Below are positions 58,329 to 64,000 of a DNA stretch of 64,000 bases, piece after piece (the stretch's first letter is position 1; each line of letters starts with the position of its first letter). The notes beneath the pieces are model-generated. The model searched no databases. It worked only from the letters and a program-made list of their open reading frames with translations, and was not told the origin of the DNA. The translations under genes were made by a program, and so were the position numbers. Origin of the DNA: Candidatus Nitrotoga fabula (GTDB lineage: Bacteria > Pseudomonadota > Gammaproteobacteria > Burkholderiales > Gallionellaceae). The stretch is taken from assembly GCF_905221025.1 (NCBI RefSeq), contig NZ_CAJNBL010000024.1:30518-94517 (forward strand), written 5' to 3'.

Positions 58329-59276
58329 ATTGACTCTCCTCTAAAAATTATTTTTGCAGGTACTCCTGACTTTGCCGTCGCCGCATTATCAGAATTGCTG
58401 CATCGGCAATTTTCTGTAGTTGCAGTTTTGACCCAGCCCGACAGGCCTGCTGGCCGAGGTTTGCGACTCACCCCCAGTCCCGTGAAGAAGTTTGCGTTGG
58501 AGTGGGGGGTTCCTGTTTTACAACCTCCTTCTTTAAAATCTGCAGAAGCCCAGCAAGAGATTGCTGGCTATGGCGCTGATGTAATAGTGGTTGCTGCTTA
58601 TGGGCTGATTTTGCCGCAGGTATTGTTAAGGTTGCCTCGATATGGATGCCTAAATATTCATGCTTCGCTGTTACCCCGCTGGCGCGGTGCAGCGCCGATT
58701 CAACGCGCACTCATTGCAGGTGATGATCTAACTGGAATTACTATCATGCAAATGGATGAGGGGCTGGATACCGGAGATATGTTATTGCAAAAATCTTGTG
58801 TGATCACCACGCTGGATACTGCCCAGACATTGGGTGACAAATTGGCGAAATTGGGAGCGGATGCCATTGTTGAAACGCTACGCTTGCTGCCCCAAGGTGA
58901 ACTGATGGCTGTGCCACAGAATGATGCCGAAGCAACGTATGCCGTCAAAATAACGAAAGCAGAAGCTTTAATCAACTGGTCGGAAAATTCAATGCAAATC
59001 ATGCGGGCGGTGCGTGCCTATAATCCGTTCCCTGTTGCATATTCTTTTTTTAATTCGGTACCGGTCAAGATCTGGCAGGCCAGTATATGTCAGGGGCCTG
59101 AAGGTGAGGCCGGAACAGTGCTTGAAATAGATCAAAATGGCATTGTTGTGGCGTGTGGTCAAGGGGCAGTACGCCTTGAGGTATTGCAGCGGCAGAATGC
59201 AAAAGCATTGCCGGCTGAGCAATTCATGCGAGGATTCCCCGTGTATCCGGGTGATTGTTTCACTTCCCACATTTAA
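58329..59276 (+). CDS. fmt: Methionyl-tRNA formyltransferase (apparent ATT start)
   Basis: Formylates initiator Met-tRNA using 10-formyl-THF. KIIFAGTPDFAVAALSELL is the family N-terminus; HASLLPRWRGAAPIQRAL is the active-site region; C-terminal tRNA-binding domain from about 205. The frame opens after a TAA at 58314-58316, but no ATG, GTG, TTG or CTG precedes the conserved N-terminus. ATT at 58329 (MDSPLKIIFAG, 315 residues, E. coli length) fits best, with AAGG at 58315-58318 as ribosome site. The first standard start, TTG 58395, would delete the first Rossmann strand. Confidence 0.88.
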   Translation: MDSPLKIIFAGTPDFAVAALSELLHRQFSVVAVLTQPDRPAGRGLRLTPSPVKKFALEWGVPVLQPPSLKSAEAQQEIAGYGADVIVVAAYGLILPQVLLRLPRYGCLNIHASLLPRWRGAAPIQRALIAGDDLTGITIMQMDEGLDTGDMLLQKSCVITTLDTAQTLGDKLAKLGADAIVETLRLLPQGELMAVPQNDAEATYAVKITKAEALINWSENSMQIMRAVRAYNPFPVAYSFFNSVPVKIWQASICQGPEGEAGTVLEIDQNGIVVACGQGAVRLEVLQRQNAKALPAEQFMRGFPVYPGDCFTSHI

Positions 59277-59277
59277 T

Positions 59278-60564
59278 ATGCATACCATACAACAGAGCGC
59301 CAGTCAGGTTGTTCGCCAGGTTTTGGCAGGCAAGAATCTGAACCAGGCATTAAGTGTCCTTTTGAGCCCTTCTGCAGGGAAAAATGGCCTTCGGATTACT
59401 TCCCAGCAACGTGGAGCGCTTCAGGACATGAGTTATGGTACGTTGCGTTTTTATGGCCAGCTGGTACGCGTGCTTGATCAGTTGCTGCATAAACCAGTTC
59501 AGGATGCGCAGGTACGTTGCCTGTTATTAGTGGCGTTATATCAGTTGCTGCATACTAAAGCTTCACCCCATGCAGTGGTGGATCATGCCGTGCGTGCAGT
59601 ACGGAAATGCAATGCTGCAGCTGGTGGATTGACCAATGCAGTTTTACGTAATTTTTTGCGTAATCGTGATGCATTACTCACACAGGCGAGTATCAGTGAA
59701 GAAGGACGTTATGCTTACCCGCAATGGTGGATAGATACAGTTCGTAATCAATATGGAGTTCATGCTGGAGAAATTTTGCTGGCCGGGAACCGGCATCCAC
59801 CCATGACATTAAGAGTGAATTCCCGCCGGAATAGCCCGGAAGATTATCGAGCAATCCTTGCAAGGCATGATATCGAATCCAGCCTGATCAAACCCGGTGC
59901 GGTGTTATTGGCAGAACCTGTTCCGGTAATGAAATTGCCCGGGTTTTTTGAGGGACTGGTGTCGGTGCAGGATGCAGGTGCCCAATATGCGGCACATTTA
60001 TTGGATGTAAAAGATGGCATGCGAGTACTGGACGCATGTGCTGCACCAGGGGGAAAGAGTACTCATATTTTAGAGCTTGCTCAAGTTGATTTGCTGGCTC
60101 TGGATAAAAATGCTGGGCGTTTGGAATTGATAGGTGAAAATCTTCAGCGTTTAAAATTGCATGCGAAGCTACAGTGCGGAGATGCATCTCAGCCGGATGG
60201 CTGGTGGGACGGCAAACCTTTTCAGCGTATTCTGGCGGATGTGCCATGCTCCGCATCGGGAGTGGTGCGTCGGCACCCTGATATAAAATGGCTGCGCCGC
60301 TCGGAAGATATCAAGGGATTCGCGCAGCAGCAATTGTCTATTCTCTGTACATTATGGAGCATGCTGGACGATGGGGGCATGCTACTATATGCAACTTGTT
60401 CAGTTTTTTCTATTGAAAATCAATGTGTTATTAATGAATTTTTGATGCGGAACGCCGATGGCAGGCAGTTGCCCATACCAGCAGTTCACTTAAATAATGG
60501 CCAGCTATTTCCCGACGACCATCATGATGGTTTTTTTTATGCGTTACTGCAAAAAAATGCTTGA
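59278..60564 (+). CDS. rsmB: 16S rRNA (cytosine-967-C5)-methyltransferase
   Basis: Two domains: an N-terminal NusB-like RNA-binding domain (1-140) and a Rossmann methyltransferase with LDACAAPGGKSTHILEL, catalytic cysteine in DVPCSASGVVRRHPD and second cysteine in YATCSVF. 428 residues from ATG 59278, one base after the fmt stop; longer frames overlap fmt. The stop overlaps the next start. Confidence 0.95.
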   Translation: MHTIQQSASQVVRQVLAGKNLNQALSVLLSPSAGKNGLRITSQQRGALQDMSYGTLRFYGQLVRVLDQLLHKPVQDAQVRCLLLVALYQLLHTKASPHAVVDHAVRAVRKCNAAAGGLTNAVLRNFLRNRDALLTQASISEEGRYAYPQWWIDTVRNQYGVHAGEILLAGNRHPPMTLRVNSRRNSPEDYRAILARHDIESSLIKPGAVLLAEPVPVMKLPGFFEGLVSVQDAGAQYAAHLLDVKDGMRVLDACAAPGGKSTHILELAQVDLLALDKNAGRLELIGENLQRLKLHAKLQCGDASQPDGWWDGKPFQRILADVPCSASGVVRRHPDIKWLRRSEDIKGFAQQQLSILCTLWSMLDDGGMLLYATCSVFSIENQCVINEFLMRNADGRQLPIPAVHLNNGQLFPDDHHDGFFYALLQKNA

Positions 60565-61126
60565 ATTGGCGCGATTTCATGCAATTCTGTTGTTGCTATT
60601 GCTGAACATATCAGCTGTTAGTGCGGAGGGTATCAGAGTCCTCAAAACCGAGGCGCGAATTGTCGATGGGCGTTACCAGTTTTCTGCGGACTTTGATATT
60701 AGTTTGAATTTCGTTGTAGATCAGGCATTAACGCTTGGCGTTCCGCTCTATTTTATTAGCGAATTCACTCTGATCCGTCCTCGTTGGTACTGGCTGGATG
60801 AAGTTATTGCTGAGAACGAGCAAACCACTAAGTTGTCCTATAACAAATTAACGCGGCAGTACCGCATCACACGTGGGTCTCTGTTTCAAAATTTCTCCAG
60901 CCTTGGAGATGCGCTGCGTGTGATCAGCCATCAGTCTTCTGCGCCCATGATCTTGCCTAAAATGGGGGATTACATCGTTGCAGCGCGAATGCGTTTGGAT
61001 ATTACGCAGCTACCCAAGCCGCTGCAAGTAAATGCCATGGCTACCCAAGATTGGAATCTTGATTCCAACTGGTATCGTTGGATAGTACACCCGATTGGTA
61101 TTTCAGCAGAGCGAGAAAGAGGATAG
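60557..61126 (+). CDS. Exported DUF4390 protein
   Basis: 189 residues with a signal peptide (LLLLLLNISAVSA). Mature part: GIRVLKTEARIVDGRYQFSA, a beta-rich core with RPRWYWLDE, and TQDWNLDSNWYRW at the end. DUF4390 genes lie between rsmB and an NtrY-like kinase in many betaproteobacteria; role unknown, possibly linked to the kinase. ATG 60557 overlaps rsmB by eight bases; four bases precede the kinase start. Confidence 0.87.
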   Translation: MLELARFHAILLLLLLNISAVSAEGIRVLKTEARIVDGRYQFSADFDISLNFVVDQALTLGVPLYFISEFTLIRPRWYWLDEVIAENEQTTKLSYNKLTRQYRITRGSLFQNFSSLGDALRVISHQSSAPMILPKMGDYIVAARMRLDITQLPKPLQVNAMATQDWNLDSNWYRWIVHPIGISAERERG

Positions 61127-61129
61127 AGG

Positions 61130-63253
61130 GTGAAATATCTGATTTTAATCAGTATATTTCTTGGTGGCTTTTTGTTGTATCTGCTGTCAAGTGCCAGTGC
61201 AAATACTGAACTGTTTTCCCGGAATTATTATTTGCCGCTAGCTTTAGCTGGCATTCTTGCGTTGTTTCTGAGTGTGCTGGTTGCCTACCAGCTTTGGCAG
61301 TTGCGTGTAAAGCTTAAGGCAAAAGTTTTTGGCGCAAAACTGACTTTGCGTTTGGCGCTGTTTTTTATCTTGATTGCAATTTTGCCTGGAGTGCTGGTGT
61401 ATGCTGTGTCAGTCCAGTTTCTTGATAAGAGCATTGAATCTTGGTTTGATCTGAGGGTGGAAAAAGCTCTTGAGGGAGGGTTGAATCTGGGACGCAGTGC
61501 GCTGGAAATCGGTTTGTTGGAATTGAGCAAGGAAGGGCAGGCTGCTGCCTTGCTTCTTGTGAAGCAGCCCCAGGACCAATATTCAGAAACGCTGAATCAG
61601 CTTGTAGGTAATGGCAAAGCCCAGGATGCTGCGTTGGTGAGCGATGGGGGTAAGATTCTTGTTTTTGCCAGCAGCCGCAGTAAGTTGCATCCGGATGTGC
61701 CGAACCCAGAGATAATATGGGAGACGAAACAGAATGGGCTGCATAGTATTATTGATACGCTTCCAGATAATAGCTTGATTTTTCGTGTTTTTGTTATGGT
61801 GGGGTCACTGAAGAACTCATCCGGTCCTAGTTTTCTGCAACTGTCGCAACCCGTGCCCAAGCAACTGGCTGCGGATGCAGAAATGGTGCGAGCTGTATAT
61901 CGTGACTATCAGGAGCTTTCGCTTTCCCGTTTGGGATTAAAGCGCTTGTATGGAGTTACCCTGACCCTGTCCTTGCTGATTGTCTTGCTGAGCGCGGTAT
62001 CTGCTGCGTTTTTTATCAGTGTTCGTTTGAGTGCGCCGTTGGCTGCATTGGCTGAAGGGACTAGGGCTGTAGCCCAGGGAGATTTTTCACGTCAGCATCC
62101 AATTAAAAGTAGCGATGAGCTGGGAGTGTTGACAGGGATGTTCAACCAGATGACCAAGCAGCTTGCAGATGCAAAAGCTACCAGCGAGCAGCAACAACGT
62201 CAGGCAGAGGACGCAAAAGCGTATCTGGAAAGCATGCTTGCACATCTATCATCAGGGGTTCTAGTTGTAGATGAAGAATTCAGGTTGCGTTCCGTCAATA
62301 GTAGTGCGGCGCACATACTTGGGGCATCATTCCTGGATATGCAAGGTGTATCCTTGGTGGAAATCGCAGTGAGGCATCCATTGTTAAAACCATTCTCCAA
62401 GGCGGTCATGCAGGCATTCAGTGAAGTGACAAGTGGCGAATGGCAGCGTCAGATTGAACGGATCAGCAAGAATGGAGACCAGATATTGTTGATGCGAGGA
62501 ACCCGGCTGTCGACGGCAACAGGGAATGGTTATGTAGTAGTATTTGATGATATTACCTATTTGCTGCAGGCGGAACGCCAGGCTGCTTGGGGCGAAGTGG
62601 CGCGACGTCTGGCACATGAAATTAAAAATCCGTTGACTCCGATTCAGTTGTCTGCAGAGCGCCTCCAGCATAAATTGAGTGCTCATTTGACCGGAAGCAA
62701 TGCGCAGCTGTTGCTGCGAGCCACGCAAACGATCGTGAGCCAGGTTGCAGCAATGAAAAATATGGTGTCAGAATTTGCTGACTATGCTCGGGCACCTGCT
62801 CCCAAGCTTGTAGTGCTGGATATGCATCAACTTTTACGGGAAGTGCTTGGTTTATATGAAGCGAACAGCATTCCAATTACATTGTGCATGAATGCCACGC
62901 GGGCTCGGGTGAGAGGGGATGCGACCCGTCTGCGCCAAGTGATTCATAATTTACTACAGAATTCCTGTGATGCGCTGCAGAATGTGGCACTAAAAGAAAT
63001 TATCTTGAGCACTTTGGATGAAGGCGGAATATTAAGATTGTGTGTGCAAGACAATGGAAGTGGTTTTCCTGAACATTTGCTAGCGCGTGCCTTTGAACCG
63101 TATAGGACGACTAAGCCGAAGGGTACCGGCCTAGGGCTGGCGATTGTGAAGAAAATTGTGGAGGAGCATGGTGGTAACATTGTGATTGAGAATGTATCAA
63201 CAGGTGGGACGAGAGTTAGTATTTCTTTGCCTTTGTTAGAAGAGGTCGTTTGA
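61130..63253 (+). CDS. NtrY-like sensor histidine kinase
   Basis: 707 residues. Three N-terminal membrane helices (about 3-20, 31-52, 72-95), an extracytoplasmic segment to about 280, a fourth helix, HAMP (about 300-355), PAS (about 370-470), HisKA with H496 in RRLAHEIKNPLTPIQLSAER, and HATPase with NLLQNSCDAL and GTGLGLAI. This is the NtrY organisation; the input signal is unknown. Start GTG 61130. The stop overlaps the regulator gene. Confidence 0.9.
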   Translation: MKYLILISIFLGGFLLYLLSSASANTELFSRNYYLPLALAGILALFLSVLVAYQLWQLRVKLKAKVFGAKLTLRLALFFILIAILPGVLVYAVSVQFLDKSIESWFDLRVEKALEGGLNLGRSALEIGLLELSKEGQAAALLLVKQPQDQYSETLNQLVGNGKAQDAALVSDGGKILVFASSRSKLHPDVPNPEIIWETKQNGLHSIIDTLPDNSLIFRVFVMVGSLKNSSGPSFLQLSQPVPKQLAADAEMVRAVYRDYQELSLSRLGLKRLYGVTLTLSLLIVLLSAVSAAFFISVRLSAPLAALAEGTRAVAQGDFSRQHPIKSSDELGVLTGMFNQMTKQLADAKATSEQQQRQAEDAKAYLESMLAHLSSGVLVVDEEFRLRSVNSSAAHILGASFLDMQGVSLVEIAVRHPLLKPFSKAVMQAFSEVTSGEWQRQIERISKNGDQILLMRGTRLSTATGNGYVVVFDDITYLLQAERQAAWGEVARRLAHEIKNPLTPIQLSAERLQHKLSAHLTGSNAQLLLRATQTIVSQVAAMKNMVSEFADYARAPAPKLVVLDMHQLLREVLGLYEANSIPITLCMNATRARVRGDATRLRQVIHNLLQNSCDALQNVALKEIILSTLDEGGILRLCVQDNGSGFPEHLLARAFEPYRTTKPKGTGLGLAIVKKIVEEHGGNIVIENVSTGGTRVSISLPLLEEVV

Positions 63254-63255
63254 GA

Positions 63256-63909
63256 ATGGCAGCTAAAGAAATTTTGGTGGTAGACGATGAAGTAGGGATA
63301 CGTGAGCTGCTTTCTGAAATCTTGTTTGACGAGGGTTACCGGGTGCACTTGGCTGAAAATGCTATTCAGGCTCGGGATTTTCGTAATCGGCAGGTTCCGG
63401 ATTTGGTGCTGCTGGATATCTGGATGCCGGATACGGATGGCGTTAGCTTGTTAAAAGAGTGGGTAAGACAGAACCTGTTGACCATGCCGGTGATTATGAT
63501 GTCCGGGCATGGCACAATCGAAACCGCTCTGGAAGCAACGCGAATTGGTGCGGTGGATTTTCTTGAGAAACCAATCGCCTTGCAGAAATTGCTTGATGCT
63601 GTTGCCAAGGCAATTAGGGGGGGGGAAATGCCAAATAATTGTCAAATACCTGCATCAGGGGGCAGAATGGTCAAGTTAGGTAAGACAAATGTGTGGGAAG
63701 TTGTGGAGAAATTTCCGTTACCGCTTGATTTGCCATTACGCGAAGCGCGGGATCATTTTGACAGTTTGTATTTCAATTACCATATGCATAAAGAGAACGG
63801 AAATATTACCCGCGTAGCCCAAAATGCGGGTTTGGAGCGTACGCATTTGTATCGAAAGCTGAAACAGCTTGATGTAAAGTTCGTCAAGAAGGGTTTGGAT
63901 GAAAGTTGA
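63256..63909 (+). CDS. NtrX-like response regulator without AAA+ domain
   Basis: 217 residues. Receiver 1-120 with D54 (LLDIWMPDTDG), MMSGHGTIETAL and LEKPIALQKLL as in NtrX. A short linker of about 45 residues leads straight to a Fis-type helix-turn-helix at the end (NITRVAQNAGLERTHLYRKL). The sigma-54 AAA+ domain of full NtrX (about 240 residues) is absent without any sign of frameshift, giving a RegA/ActR-like layout. The ATG 63256 is preferred over TTG 63250. Confidence 0.87.
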   Translation: MAAKEILVVDDEVGIRELLSEILFDEGYRVHLAENAIQARDFRNRQVPDLVLLDIWMPDTDGVSLLKEWVRQNLLTMPVIMMSGHGTIETALEATRIGAVDFLEKPIALQKLLDAVAKAIRGGEMPNNCQIPASGGRMVKLGKTNVWEVVEKFPLPLDLPLREARDHFDSLYFNYHMHKENGNITRVAQNAGLERTHLYRKLKQLDVKFVKKGLDES

Positions 63910-64000
63910 ACAGGTAAGTTAGTTTGGTTCAGGGTGAAGTGTATATTAACGAAGAGGAGAGCAGAAAGCTTTCATTTAGGGAAGCCCTTATATGGACGCC
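63910..64000. other. Right edge, no complete feature
   Basis: 91 bases after the regulator stop. No frame long enough to judge; an ATG occurs at 63993, at the edge. Confidence 0.3.

Overview
The window looks like a chromosomal stretch of a betaproteobacterium, most likely of the Nitrosomonadales (Nitrosomonas-like). This is inferred from protein resemblance, moderate GC content, and gene orders typical of that group: hisCBHAFIE-hinT-tatABC, trmJ-cysE-iscR, topA-smg-dprA divergent from def-fmt-rsmB, and rsmB-DUF4390-ntrY-ntrX. No rRNA, complete tRNA, insertion sequence, prophage or CRISPR array was seen.

Layout. 1-7766: the 5' part of rpsT (leftward), then a rightward histidine block (hisC, B, H, A, F, I, E) running into hinT and tatABC; hisG and hisD are not here. 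7827-10723: a DegS-like protease, a Nif3 protein and an unrecognised gene. 10724-12400: a small AT-rich accessory patch with two short ORFs, a decayed ORF tail and a 291-residue protein resembling HEPN/AbiJ-type abortive-infection proteins. 12418-18527: mutS, an alpha/beta hydrolase, suhB, trmJ and cysE. 18600-28693: an iron-sulfur assembly region with iscR behind a recognisable IscR-type operator, then sufA, sufBCDS, sufU, an Nfu scaffold, a rhodanese, a Rieske ferredoxin, folE and a second cysteine desulfurase (iscS type). 28750-37884: dsbB, ppiB, an HPP membrane protein, serB, mfd, glmS and cbpM. mfd ends in a perfect 52-bp tandem duplication, and cbpM has lost its cbpA partner except for a frameshifted J-domain relic. 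38645-46606: two secreted/lipoprotein genes, an S1C protease, a peroxiredoxin, a sodium:solute symporter, phoBR behind a three-repeat Pho box, and an unrecognised gene. 46686-52194: yggU, yggT, proC, yggS, ttcA, a short-chain reductase and a MidA-type methyltransferase. 52404-63909: topA, smg and dprA leftward, a gene-free gap of about 980 bp, then def, fmt, rsmB, a DUF4390 gene and an NtrY/NtrX-like two-component pair rightward.

How it works together. Most of the window is housekeeping: histidine synthesis, Tat export, mismatch and transcription-coupled repair, Fe-S assembly under IscR control, phosphate sensing, tRNA and rRNA modification, and N-formylmethionine processing. The points that stand out are the HEPN-like accessory patch, the collapsed cbpA next to intact cbpM, the absence of any standard start codon at the expected fmt N-terminus, the mfd-end duplication, the NtrX-type regulator without an AAA+ domain, and two well-formed operators (IscR and Pho).
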